DNA of 64,000 nucleotides from an uncultured Bacilli bacterium (GTDB taxonomy: Bacteria > Bacillota_I > Bacilli_A > RF39 > UBA660), in assembly GCA_934085585.1 (NCBI GenBank), contig CAKOHI010000007.1, positions 21,187 through 85,186 of the forward strand, written 5' to 3'. Positions 8,686-16,427 of the stretch are shown in pieces. Position 1 is the first letter of the stretch, and every line of letters begins with the position of its first letter. Position numbers and translations under genes: made by a program. Under the pieces are notes generated by a model. The model saw nothing but the letters and a program-made list of their open reading frames with translations. It had not been told where the DNA came from and did no database searches.

Positions 8686-9255
8686 TTAATCTATATGTTG
8701 TTTAACTGTGATATTTATTGGCAAATTAATTGTGCCTGCAGTTTTTCCTGTAGTTGTATCATTTTCATTATTAGTTTCATCGTTAGTCCATTCTACGGTT
8801 ACTTTAACTGTAGTTAGTTTGTTAGCTAATGCATCATCTAATGAAATTGTACCAACATATTTTCCTTCACCATTTTTAGTTAAATCAACACCACCAACAG
8901 ATAATGATTTAATAGCAATTTTGTTATTAGTTATATTTGTTGTATCAATATTAACTTCATAATCTATTGCTACTTCAGAACCAGTTGGATCAATTGTAAA
9001 TTCGCCACTTGCTGTACTTCCTGGAGCCATTTTTCCACTGGCAACATTAGTATTTTCATTGACGGTTAAAGTTAACTTTTGAGTAGAACTTAATTCGTTG
9101 CTGCCTTCTTTTACTGCTACTTGCCATTTTGCTATTGTTACATCTGATGAGGTTTCGACTGTTGTTAAATATCTAGCATATGTATAAGTTCCTGCTGAAA
9201 TAATTACCACTAAAACTAATAATGCTAATAGAAAAACATAGTCTCTTTTTTTCAA
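8686..9255 (-). CDS. TasA/camelysin-like major fibre subunit
   Basis: 189 residues with a signal segment (about 6-25) ending AGTYTYARYLTTVETSS, then a Ser/Thr/Asn-rich beta domain (WQVAVKEGSNEL, SGKMAPGSTASGEFTID) ending INITVKQHID. The ARY-x-(T/S) start of the mature protein and KMAPGSxGxF segment are typical of SipW-dependent TasA/CalY-type subunits. It begins with TTG behind AGGAGGAAGTATT. It is the first and probably most expressed gene of the fibre operon, with a good promoter. Confidence 0.8.
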   Translation of the reverse strand: MKKRDYVFLLALLVLVVIISAGTYTYARYLTTVETSSDVTIAKWQVAVKEGSNELSSTQKLTLTVNENTNVASGKMAPGSTASGEFTIDPTGSEVAIDYEVNIDTTNITNNKIAIKSLSVGGVDLTKNGEGKYVGTISLDDALANKLTTVKVTVEWTNDETNNENDTTTGKTAGTINLPINITVKQHID

Positions 9256-9313
9256 AATACTTCCTCCTCTCTTGTTTATTTAGGGATTGTTTTGTTTGTC
9301 TTTTCTCTACCCT

Positions 9314-9342
9314 ATAATAGAATAATATCATTTTTTGTCGAA
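9314..9342 (-). promoter_or_regulatory. Promoter of the surface-fibre operon
   Basis: TTCGAC (9337-9342), a 17-base spacer and TATTAT (9314-9319), about 60 bases before the TTG start. Confidence 0.6.
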
Positions 9343-9361
9343 CAATGCAATATTTGCACAA

Positions 9362-9388
9362 CAAAAAAATAGATGTTTAATCTATTTT
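9362..9388 (-). terminator. Terminator of the Rpn-family gene
   Basis: AATAGAT / ATCTATT with a 5-base loop, followed on the minus strand by seven T residues. It lies 17 bases beyond the stop of the Rpn gene. Confidence 0.75.
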
Positions 9389-9404
9389 CTTGAAGACAAT
9401 TTTT

Positions 9405-10412
9405 TTATAATTCGTCTTTTAAGGCATTAATTTCTTCGATAGATAATTTAGTAATTTCGCTAATATCTTCGACGGAAAAACTCTTCCTTAACATAGCTAT
9501 TGCAGTTTCTTTGGTGTTTTCTAAACGGCCTTGTTCACGACCTTCAGTTAGTCCTTGCTCACGGCCTTCAGTTAGTCCTTGCTCACGGCCTTCAGTTAGT
9601 CCTTGCTCACGGCCTTCAGTTAGACCTTGTTCACGGCCTTCGGTTAGACCTTGTTCACGGCCTTCACTTAGCCCTTGCTCACGACCTTCAGCTAATGCTC
9701 TTTTTCTTTGTTCTTCTCTTGAATCTTCATCTTCTAATATTTCTCTGTTATAAAAAAGCAATTTATCAAATTCATCTGTTTGGGTATTTACTTCTCTGAT
9801 TATCTTGGCCATAAACTCATCTCCATCATATACTTCTTTCATCTTTTCTTTATCATTACATATAAGCAAATAAAGTAATTTCTCTAAAGACTCTTTGTCT
9901 TCCTTAACTATAGTATAATCTTTATCAAGAATTTTTGCAAGATTTATATCGTATATTTCAAACATTGGATGGATTTCTTCGTGTGATTCTATATCAAGTA
10001 TCTTACTTATTACAACAAATCTCTTATCTTTAGTTACACCATAAGTATTCAAGTTTATTTGGTACACTTTCTTATACTTATTAGTGTAATCTGAAGATTT
10101 TTTTGTTTGTCTTAAAACCAACTGACAAATATAATTATTATTTTTTCTTTCTATTTTACTTCCTTTTGAACTATTTATTTCAATATTAACTATTACTTCA
10201 TCATTTTGTATTGCTAAATCTATTTCACTATTAACAATGTTTTCATTAACACTTACAACGGGATGAATTAAAGTAAAAGTAAAATCTTCATATGAAAAGC
10301 CTAAAACCTTACAAACAATCATCGCCAGATAATCAAGTCCAGCATCCGTAGATGTCAAAATATTTTTGATAATTGAATCTCTCGAAGGCACTTCTTTTAT
10401 CTTGAGAGTCAT
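9405..10412 (-). CDS. Rpn-family PD-(D/E)XK nuclease/putative transposase
   Basis: 335 residues. The N-terminal part contains SEIDLAIQNDEVIVNIEINSS (about 83-103), the D...E-x-N core of the PD-(D/E)XK fold used by Rpn/PDDEXK_2 proteins. The C-terminal part holds seven tandem EGREQG(L/R)x units and then the typical tail MLRKSFSVEDISEITKLS. Rpn proteins promote RecA-independent recombination and some act in defence. Strong RBS (AAAGGAGGTGG). It is monocistronic. A second, distant relative lies at 40953. Confidence 0.88.
   Translation of the reverse strand: MTLKIKEVPSRDSIIKNILTSTDAGLDYLAMIVCKVLGFSYEDFTFTLIHPVVSVNENIVNSEIDLAIQNDEVIVNIEINSSKGSKIERKNNNYICQLVLRQTKKSSDYTNKYKKVYQINLNTYGVTKDKRFVVISKILDIESHEEIHPMFEIYDINLAKILDKDYTIVKEDKESLEKLLYLLICNDKEKMKEVYDGDEFMAKIIREVNTQTDEFDKLLFYNREILEDEDSREEQRKRALAEGREQGLSEGREQGLTEGREQGLTEGREQGLTEGREQGLTEGREQGLTEGREQGRLENTKETAIAMLRKSFSVEDISEITKLSIEEINALKDEL
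9526..9693. repeat. Seven tandem 24-bp repeats inside the Rpn gene
   Basis: The unit encodes EGREQGLx and is repeated seven times, several neighbouring copies being identical in DNA. The first and last copies are the most diverged. All copies keep the reading frame, so unit loss or gain changes only the length of a charged linker. Confidence 0.95.
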
Positions 10413-10438
10413 TTTTCCACCTCCTTTCTTGAATGTCT

Positions 10439-10466
10439 ATTATACATGCAATTTTTTTTACTGCAA
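10439..10466 (-). promoter_or_regulatory. Promoter of the Rpn gene
   Basis: TTGCAG (10461-10466), a 16-base spacer and TATAAT (10439-10444), about 27 bases before the start codon. A perfect 14-bp palindrome lies upstream at 10514-10527. Confidence 0.65.
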
Positions 10467-10542
10467 CAAGTTCGACAAAACAAGTCAAAAGGTTACAAAG
10501 AACAATTACTAGATATACAATTGTATACACATTTTTTACGCA

Positions 10543-10565
10543 CAAAAAAACGACCATAAGGTCAT
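10543..10565 (-). terminator. Terminator of the HD-domain gene
   Basis: Stem ATGACC / GGTCGT with loop TTAT, followed by seven T residues on the minus strand, just after the HD gene stop. Confidence 0.8.
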
Positions 10566-10569
10566 ATAG

Positions 10570-11052
10570 TTATCTTTGAATAATCATAAAATTAAATATG
10601 AATAAAAATACTGCTCCGACTTTGGCTGGTAATTTATATTTAGCACATTCTTTTAATGCTACTATCTTATCTGCACAAGTTACTACCCAAGTTTCTTTAT
10701 ATTTTGGTATTCTTAACGTTGCGGGAAACATATGATTATATATTATATCTTCTTGCATTTTATTAATATTAAATTCTCTTTTAGCATTTTTTAAGGCAGT
10801 ATATGGGTGCTTTGTAAAACTACTTTCTTCGCTACTATGATAAAAATCATGTAATAAAGCAGCTCTAGTCGTATCTTTATAAGTTTTAATTTTAAACAAT
10901 TTACATAAGTTGTATGTAAGATGGGCAACATTTAAAGAATGGTCTAGTCTAGATATTCCATGATGATATTCGTATCTTAAAGATATAACTTCTTCATTCT
11001 TTAAAATATCCCTAATTATATTATCAAATTCAACTTGTTTTTTTATTTTCAT
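10570..11052 (-). CDS. HD-domain phosphohydrolase
   Basis: 160 residues. The metal-binding HD motif is seen as RLDHSLNVAH (about 36-45), AALLHDFYH (about 65-73) and YNHMFP further on, with the late Asp in TCADKIVALKE. HD proteins hydrolyse phosphomonoesters or nucleotides; the substrate here is not clear. The protein ends in a hydrophobic stretch (VGAVFLFIFNFMI), which could attach it to the membrane. Confidence 0.88.
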   Translation of the reverse strand: MKIKKQVEFDNIIRDILKNEEVISLRYEYHHGISRLDHSLNVAHLTYNLCKLFKIKTYKDTTRAALLHDFYHSSEESSFTKHPYTALKNAKREFNINKMQEDIIYNHMFPATLRIPKYKETWVVTCADKIVALKECAKYKLPAKVGAVFLFIFNFMIIQR

Positions 11053-11108
11053 TATACATCACTTTAATTATTATATCATATCGAATGTAATATGTTTCAT
11101 ATTTTTTA

Positions 11109-11618
11109 TTATTTTACATCTTTTTCATCAAGAATTTTTAATATTTTCTTTTGATTTGCTTGAAGTTCTTTCATTTGTTCATGTAATACTTCTAAAATAA
11201 GTTCACTTTTTAAATCTGTTTTATAATCATTTAAACTTCTTAAACTATCTTTTTTAGCTGCTCTATTTTGACTCATCATAATAATCGGAGCTTGCAATGC
11301 TGCAATACAAGATAGTATTAAATTAAGTAAGATAAATGGATATGGATCGACGTTTACAATCATATAATAATTTATTATCATCCATATTATTAAAAAGGCA
11401 CAAAAGAAAATAATAAATGTCCATGAGCCTGCAACTTCTGTTACTCTATCTGCAAGTCGATCTCCGAAAGTTCTTCTTTCATCTTCAACTTTGTCTGAAT
11501 CTATTGCAGTGGGATTATCTAGTAACATCTCAATAAGCTCATCTTCATCTGCAATATCAAAATCTCTATTTATTAATTGTTTAACTAATTTTTCTTTTCT
11601 ACTATTCTTTTCCATCAT
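11109..11618 (-). CDS. DUF1003 membrane protein
   Basis: 169 residues. The conserved core DRLADRVTEVAGSWTFI is followed by two membrane spans (about 66-88 and 95-112), then IIMMSQNRAAKKDSLRSLNDYK and a coiled-coil-like C-terminal tail. This is the DUF1003 layout. Function unknown; related proteins have been linked to cation or stress responses. It overlaps the DUF1287 gene by 17 bases. RBS GGAGG. Confidence 0.92.
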   Translation of the reverse strand: MMEKNSRKEKLVKQLINRDFDIADEDELIEMLLDNPTAIDSDKVEDERRTFGDRLADRVTEVAGSWTFIIFFCAFLIIWMIINYYMIVNVDPYPFILLNLILSCIAALQAPIIMMSQNRAAKKDSLRSLNDYKTDLKSELILEVLHEQMKELQANQKKILKILDEKDVK

Positions 11619-12243
11619 TTAACCTCCATCTATAATGTCCAAGTATTTTATTTTTAAATAAACCATCATATTCATATGTTTGATACATATGTTGATGTAA
11701 TATATAATTTTGTCCATCCTTATTTAATTTATCACTAACTATGGCAATGTGATCTTTATATACAACAATATCTCCAGGATTAAAATCACTATCATTTTCA
11801 AGGTTCATTGTATTTCTATCTAAATATACTTTTATATTTCTAACTCTTCTAAAATCTATATTTGCATCTCCGACATCTTCATCATATTCTTCTTTATTAT
11901 TTTTTATATCTTCATCAATTAATGTCTTAAAATCATAACCAGCATTTTTTAGAGAATACCAAATTATATCAGTACATACTCTATATTCGTCAGTGGGATA
12001 TCCTCCATCATAATATTTACTCTTATATTTTGGTTTGGTACTAATAAAATCTTTAGCTCCCTTTAGTATATCCGTGTAATCATCTATTCCATCATTATCT
12101 TTATCTATATCACTTTTTATTATTTCATCTAATTTAGTCTTTACGAATCTATCTTTTACATCTGTTTTAAAAAATGCTATTACAGCAAGAAGTAATATTA
12201 AAAATAAAACTAGCATATTTCCGAACCTTAAAAAAAACTTCAA
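11602..12243 (-). CDS. DUF1287 family NlpC/P60-like protein, membrane anchored
   Basis: 213 residues starting with TTG behind GGTGATACAAT. After an N-terminal span (about 8-26) it has GIDDYTDILKGAKDFI, GGYPTDEYRVCTDIIW with the likely catalytic Cys, ANIDFRRVRN, PGDIVVYKDHIAIVSD with the His, and YILHQH. This is the order of DUF1287, related to cysteine amidases acting on cell wall. Probably faces the wall. Confidence 0.88.
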   Translation of the reverse strand: MKFFLRFGNMLVLFLILLLAVIAFFKTDVKDRFVKTKLDEIIKSDIDKDNDGIDDYTDILKGAKDFISTKPKYKSKYYDGGYPTDEYRVCTDIIWYSLKNAGYDFKTLIDEDIKNNKEEYDEDVGDANIDFRRVRNIKVYLDRNTMNLENDSDFNPGDIVVYKDHIAIVSDKLNKDGQNYILHQHMYQTYEYDGLFKNKILGHYRWRLNDGKE

Positions 12244-12292
12244 ATTGTATCACCACTTTTATTATATCACTTTATATAATTATAGAAAAGAA

Positions 12293-12314
12293 AAAACTTC
12301 CAAACGGAAGTTTT
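12293..12314 (-). terminator. Terminator of the pilin-like gene
   Basis: Stem AAAACTTCC / GGAAGTTTT with loop GTTT, followed by T residues on the minus strand. The 9-bp stem is perfect. Confidence 0.88.
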
Positions 12315-12324
12315 ATGAGCCTTA

Positions 12325-12843
12325 TTATTTTGGCCACTCTTCTTTAGTAGTACAAGTAAATCTTGAATCGTTATCAATCTTATCCCCTGATTTAACATAG
12401 TCTTTAATATCTGTTGTTGCAATTTCGGATGATGTTTTAAAATCATCTCCTGCTCCAGCACTTATAACCATAAGTTTTTGGTTAGTCATTGAAACAACGT
12501 ACAAATAATTTTGACCAGATTTTTTAACTAAAATTTTACCTACATAATCTTTTTTACTTTTAAAGTCTCCGTTTGTCACTAATTCTTGAATCGTTAAACA
12601 CACAACCTTATCATCTTCTGTTGGAAATGTTTTATTGCCCGTTGCTGTTAATGCTGAATTCATTAAATAAGAAGAAGCTGCATTAATTGCTTCGTTTGCT
12701 TCCATTGTAAATACTTGTTTTCTAGCGTCGTTCATTCTTGGAACAACAGCCATTGAAGCCATTAAGATAACGATAGCTAAAACTACGATAACTGCTAGTA
12801 ATTCGATTAAAGTAAAACCATTTGCATTTTTTATATTTTTCAT
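12325..12843 (-). CDS. Type IV pilin-like protein
   Basis: 172 residues with the prepilin signature G-FTLIELLAVIVVLAIVI at residues 9-26 (cleavage after Gly9, Glu at +5) and a hydrophobic N-terminal helix. The rest is a soluble domain with two Cys (about 82 and 164) that could pair. No assembly ATPase, prepilin peptidase or platform gene is nearby, so it is an orphan in this window. It has its own promoter and terminator. Confidence 0.88.
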   Translation of the reverse strand: MKNIKNANGFTLIELLAVIVVLAIVILMASMAVVPRMNDARKQVFTMEANEAINAASSYLMNSALTATGNKTFPTEDDKVVCLTIQELVTNGDFKSKKDYVGKILVKKSGQNYLYVVSMTNQKLMVISAGAGDDFKTSSEIATTDIKDYVKSGDKIDNDSRFTCTTKEEWPK

Positions 12844-12870
12844 TATTTATAGACACCTCTCTACTTTTAA

Positions 12871-12899
12871 ATAATACTATAATTTGTGGTGTTAGTCAA
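12871..12899 (-). promoter_or_regulatory. Promoter of the pilin-like gene
   Basis: TTGACT (12894-12899), a 17-base spacer and TATTAT (12871-12876), about 28 bases before the start. Close to the housekeeping consensus. Confidence 0.75.
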
Positions 12900-12940
12900 G
12901 CATATCTAATTAACTTTTATTATATTATTTACAAAATTTA

Positions 12941-13162
12941 TTACTTTAATACATTTAATACAGAACTTACTAAATCCATATTATCAATGATACTTTCTAT
13001 TTTATCCGTAGCTCTTTCTTTGTACTTCTCTTTCATCTCTTGATTAAATCTTTTAAAATCTATTACTCCCCGATTTAAGTATTTAAAATAGTAGGAATTT
13101 TCTTTTAATAATTCATAACTTTTGGGATTTTCTTTAAAAGCAATTTGTAAATAGCTTTCCAT
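12941..13162 (-). CDS. YlbE-like protein
   Basis: 73 residues. NSYYFKYLNRGVIDFKRF resembles the W/Y-YR-L-x-R core of the small YlbE family, and the gene directly follows a ylbD-like gene, as in Bacillus. Its ATG follows the ylbD stop without a gap, with GAGG inside the end of ylbD. Function unknown. Confidence 0.6.
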   Translation of the reverse strand: MESYLQIAFKENPKSYELLKENSYYFKYLNRGVIDFKRFNQEMKEKYKERATDKIESIIDNMDLVSSVLNVLK

Positions 13163-13525
13163 TTAGTCCTCGAAAAATTTATTTAATGGGCGTGGTGAAA
13201 CTGGTCCTTTAGCTAAATTATCTGTTATATTCGGAGTAGGATTTTTCTTTGTTAAATCAGATACAAAATCTATAGCTTTTTGAGCTGTATTTATATGACT
13301 CTTTATGGAATCTACATTAACATTTTTAACCATATTTGTTATTTTGGAAATACTATCTTCTACCCCGTTTCGTTCGCTTAAAATATATTTATTCCATACT
13401 GATTCATCAGCACCATATAAATCATATAATTCATAAAACTTTTGCCAAGTCATTTCACCATTTTGAACATACTTTATAAGTTCAGGTTTAGTTCTTACAA
13501 AATTTTTAAACTCTTCTTGTTTCAT
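13163..13525 (-). CDS. YlbD-like putative spore coat protein
   Basis: 120 residues starting EEFKNFVRTKPELIKYVQNG, then EMTWQKFYELYDLYG and a central Asn/Lys-rich part. The FK-FV-x(2)-P-x-LI and G-E-x-TWQ-x-(F/Y)YE pattern is that of YlbD, annotated as a coat protein in Bacillus. It is paired with a ylbE-like gene. RBS GGTGATATT. Confidence 0.72.
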   Translation of the reverse strand: MKQEEFKNFVRTKPELIKYVQNGEMTWQKFYELYDLYGADESVWNKYILSERNGVEDSISKITNMVKNVNVDSIKSHINTAQKAIDFVSDLTKKNPTPNITDNLAKGPVSPRPLNKFFED

Positions 13526-13615
13526 AATATCACCAGTATAATTTTATGTTTCTATTGAAGATAAATGAACTATTTTTTGTCATTATATGAAGAATAATAT
13601 TTATAGGGGATATTT

Positions 13616-13906
13616 ATGACTCAAGAAAAAATATTTACAGCTATAACTGAAGAAGAACTAGATAAAATATATAAAATGATATCTAAAATTGTTAAGTATT
13701 ATAGATTGTTTAATAAATCTAAATATGCTGATGAAAATGGAAAAATTAGTCAAGAAAAACTTGCTGAATTATGTAATGTTTCAAGAAGTTTAATTGCTAA
13801 TATTGAAAGTATAAAAGTAAAACAAACTTTTTCTATTAGTGTTATTGCATCAATTAGTAAAATATTAAATGTGCCTTTTGAAAATTTTTTTAAAGAAATA
13901 AACTAA
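13616..13906 (+). CDS. XRE-family HTH regulator
   Basis: 96 residues. A helix-turn-helix of the XRE/Cro type is seen at KISQEKLAELCNVSRSLIANIES (about 42-65), followed by VIASISKILNVPFENFF, the usual fourth and fifth helices. The N-terminal 35 residues are an extra helical part. It is divergent from ylbD and shares a 90-bp intergenic region with it. Target unknown. Confidence 0.85.
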   Translation: MTQEKIFTAITEEELDKIYKMISKIVKYYRLFNKSKYADENGKISQEKLAELCNVSRSLIANIESIKVKQTFSISVIASISKILNVPFENFFKEIN

Positions 13907-13931
13907 AAAAAGTGGAATGCCCACTTTTTTA
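13905..13931. terminator. Bidirectional terminator between the XRE gene and parC
   Basis: AAAAAAGTGG / CCACTTTTTT with a 5-base loop. It has T-runs on both strands and serves the convergent XRE and parC genes. Confidence 0.88.
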
Positions 13932-16418
13932 TATTTTGAAATCATCTATAAATGAATCAAATGATAATTGCTCTTCTTTTTTAGCTAGCTTTGGTTCTTC
14001 TTCCACAACGGGTTCTTCTATAGATTTTTTTGTTAAATCTATAAGATCCTTTTTTAAAGCAAATAAATCATAATTAAATTTAACTTGACTACCTGTTGAT
14101 GATAAATCCATAATTGGTATATCACTATTTTTAAGTTCATGAATATCTGTTTCCACTCTATAAAGATTTATATCTTTTGTTTCTGTAAGATATGAAAATA
14201 ATATTTTATAATCTTTAGTTTTAGCTTTTTTAAATAGCATATTACCCTTTTTTGCTCTAGTTATCGGGGTTATATCTGATAACTTTAATCTTTTAATAGT
14301 TTTATAATTTGTATAAATATTTAAATATTCTTGATTATTTATTGGACTTGCATAAATACAATAGTCATCTTTTAAATTTATACCTTTAACACCACTGGCT
14401 TTAGTGCCCACTACTGGAATTTCACTGGTATTAAATCTTAATGCAAATCCATTATTTGTAACTATTAATACTTCATCTTTAGCTATATCAGCATTAATTA
14501 ACTCATCATTATCTTTTAATTTAATAGATGTCATTGGTTTAGAATATCTTGTTACTTCAAAGTCTTTTAAAGCTACTTGTTTAACTAAACCATTTTTAGT
14601 AAATAAGACAACATTCTTATTCTTATCTTTAAGTATTAAACTAGCCACTATTTTTTCTTGTTCTTTAATCATTATTGTATTACTTATGTGTTTACCTAAA
14701 TCACGCCATTTAACTTCTGGTAAAATATGAACTGGAACAAACAAATAATTTCCTAAATTAGTAAATAGTAATAAAGAATTTTTGGTTGAAGCTAGGAACC
14801 TACCTGTTACAAAATCGCCAGGTTTAAGAGTTGTTTCATCTTCAGTTGTTTTAAAACTTTTTTGACTTACTCTTTTTACATAACCATCATTTGTTACCAC
14901 TACTACTACTTTTTCATCAGGTATCATTTCTTTAACATCTACTTTTAAATCAACTATTTCATCTCTAATTTCTGTTTTACGAGCAACTGCATAGTTTTTC
15001 TTAATTTCACGTAATTCTGATTTCATAACATTTTTTAATTTATTTTCATCTTTTAATATTTCATTACATTCTTCAATTAGTTTGGCTAATTTTTCACATT
15101 CTTCTTTTAATACGATAATATCAGTATTTGTTAATCTATAAAGTTGTAATGTTACAATTGCTTCTGCTTGTTCTTCAGTAAATTCATATTTATTTACTAA
15201 ATTTACTTTGGCATCACTTTTATTTTTACTAGCACGTATTAATGTTATTACTTCATCTAATATTGATATAGCTTTTATTAAACCTGTTGCAATATTATAA
15301 TTTTTTGTATAATACGCTAAATCAAATTCTGTTCTTTTAGTTATAACTTCTTTTTGATGAGCTATGTAAGCATCTAATATTTCTAGAATTCCTAAAGTCT
15401 TCGGAGTTCTATTTACTATAGCTACACAGTTATAATTATAAGATATTTGTAAATCAGTATTTTTTAATAAAAACTTCATTATAACATCTTTATTAGCATT
15501 TGGTTTTAAATCAATTGCTATTCTTATACCTGTTCTATCTGTTTCATCACGAACTTCTGAAATGCCTTCGATCTTTTTATCAATTCTCAAAGCTTCGATT
15601 TTAGCAACACAGGCTTGTTTATTAATTTCAAAAGGAATTTCTGTTATGATTATTTGTTCTTTTCCTTTTTCTTTTACAAATTCATATTTGGCTTGCACTA
15701 TTACTTTGCCACGACCAGTTTTAAAAGCATCAATAATGCCTTGTTTACCGAATGCTATACCACCGGTTGGAAAATCTGGTCCTTTAACTATTTCTAAAAT
15801 TGTATCTAAATAACAATTTGGTGAATCTATTCTTTTGATAGTAGCATCAATTATTTCTCCGAGATTATGAGGAGGGATGTTTGTTGCATATCCGGCTGAA
15901 ATACCACTTGTTCCATTTACAAGTAAATTGGGAAATTTAGCTGGCAAGACAGTTGGCTCTAAAAATCTATCATCAAAGTTTGGGGCCCAAGCTACGGTTG
16001 ATTTATCTAAATCTTTTAAAAGCTCGCCACTTATTTTAGATAGTCTTGCTTCAGTATAACGGTATGCTGCAGGTCCATCACCATCCATAGAACCATTATT
16101 ACCATGGATATCTACGAGAATATGATTTTGTTTCCACCATTGACTCATTCGAACCATTGCATCATAAACTGATGAATCTCCATGAGGATGGAATTTACCT
16201 AGAACATCTCCGACGGTTGCTGCACATTTTATATATCCTTTTTCTGAAGTATTTCCAGCTTTATACATTGCATAAAGAATTCTTCTTTGAACTGGTTTTA
16301 ACCCATCTCTAACATCAGGTATAGCTCTATCTTGAATAATTTCTTTGGCATATGCTGCAAATCTTAAAGACATTATCTCTTCTAAACTATAATCTTCTAT
16401 TTTTTTTATTACGTCCAT
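13929..16418 (-). CDS. parC: DNA topoisomerase IV subunit A
   Basis: 829 residues. The catalytic Tyr is Tyr121 in AAYRYTEARLS. The quinolone region HPHGDSSVYDAM has Ser82, Ser83 and Asp86, where many ParC proteins have Glu. Six beta-propeller repeats occupy the C-terminal half, followed by a charged tail. It follows parE by 9 bases, the usual parE-parC order, and no gyrase context is seen. Topo IV decatenates daughter chromosomes. Confidence 0.95.
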   Translation of the reverse strand: MDVIKKIEDYSLEEIMSLRFAAYAKEIIQDRAIPDVRDGLKPVQRRILYAMYKAGNTSEKGYIKCAATVGDVLGKFHPHGDSSVYDAMVRMSQWWKQNHILVDIHGNNGSMDGDGPAAYRYTEARLSKISGELLKDLDKSTVAWAPNFDDRFLEPTVLPAKFPNLLVNGTSGISAGYATNIPPHNLGEIIDATIKRIDSPNCYLDTILEIVKGPDFPTGGIAFGKQGIIDAFKTGRGKVIVQAKYEFVKEKGKEQIIITEIPFEINKQACVAKIEALRIDKKIEGISEVRDETDRTGIRIAIDLKPNANKDVIMKFLLKNTDLQISYNYNCVAIVNRTPKTLGILEILDAYIAHQKEVITKRTEFDLAYYTKNYNIATGLIKAISILDEVITLIRASKNKSDAKVNLVNKYEFTEEQAEAIVTLQLYRLTNTDIIVLKEECEKLAKLIEECNEILKDENKLKNVMKSELREIKKNYAVARKTEIRDEIVDLKVDVKEMIPDEKVVVVVTNDGYVKRVSQKSFKTTEDETTLKPGDFVTGRFLASTKNSLLLFTNLGNYLFVPVHILPEVKWRDLGKHISNTIMIKEQEKIVASLILKDKNKNVVLFTKNGLVKQVALKDFEVTRYSKPMTSIKLKDNDELINADIAKDEVLIVTNNGFALRFNTSEIPVVGTKASGVKGINLKDDYCIYASPINNQEYLNIYTNYKTIKRLKLSDITPITRAKKGNMLFKKAKTKDYKILFSYLTETKDINLYRVETDIHELKNSDIPIMDLSSTGSQVKFNYDLFALKKDLIDLTKKSIEEPVVEEEPKLAKKEEQLSFDSFIDDFKI

Positions 16419-16427
16419 TTAAACCAC

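Noticed and set aside
9526..9693. Possible CRISPR array
   Set aside because: Units are contiguous with no unique spacers and stay in one reading frame.
9500..9799. Long plus-strand frames over the 24-bp repeats
   Set aside because: They are mirror frames of the EGREQG repeats, have no RBS and yield low-complexity peptides.
10514..10527. Perfect 14-bp palindrome TATACAATTGTATA as an operator
   Set aside because: Only one copy is seen, and AT-rich palindromes are common by chance; no regulator gene is adjacent.
12267..12461. Small minus-strand frame overlapping the pilin gene
   Set aside because: It is a shadow frame covering the pilin 3' end and terminator, with no RBS.
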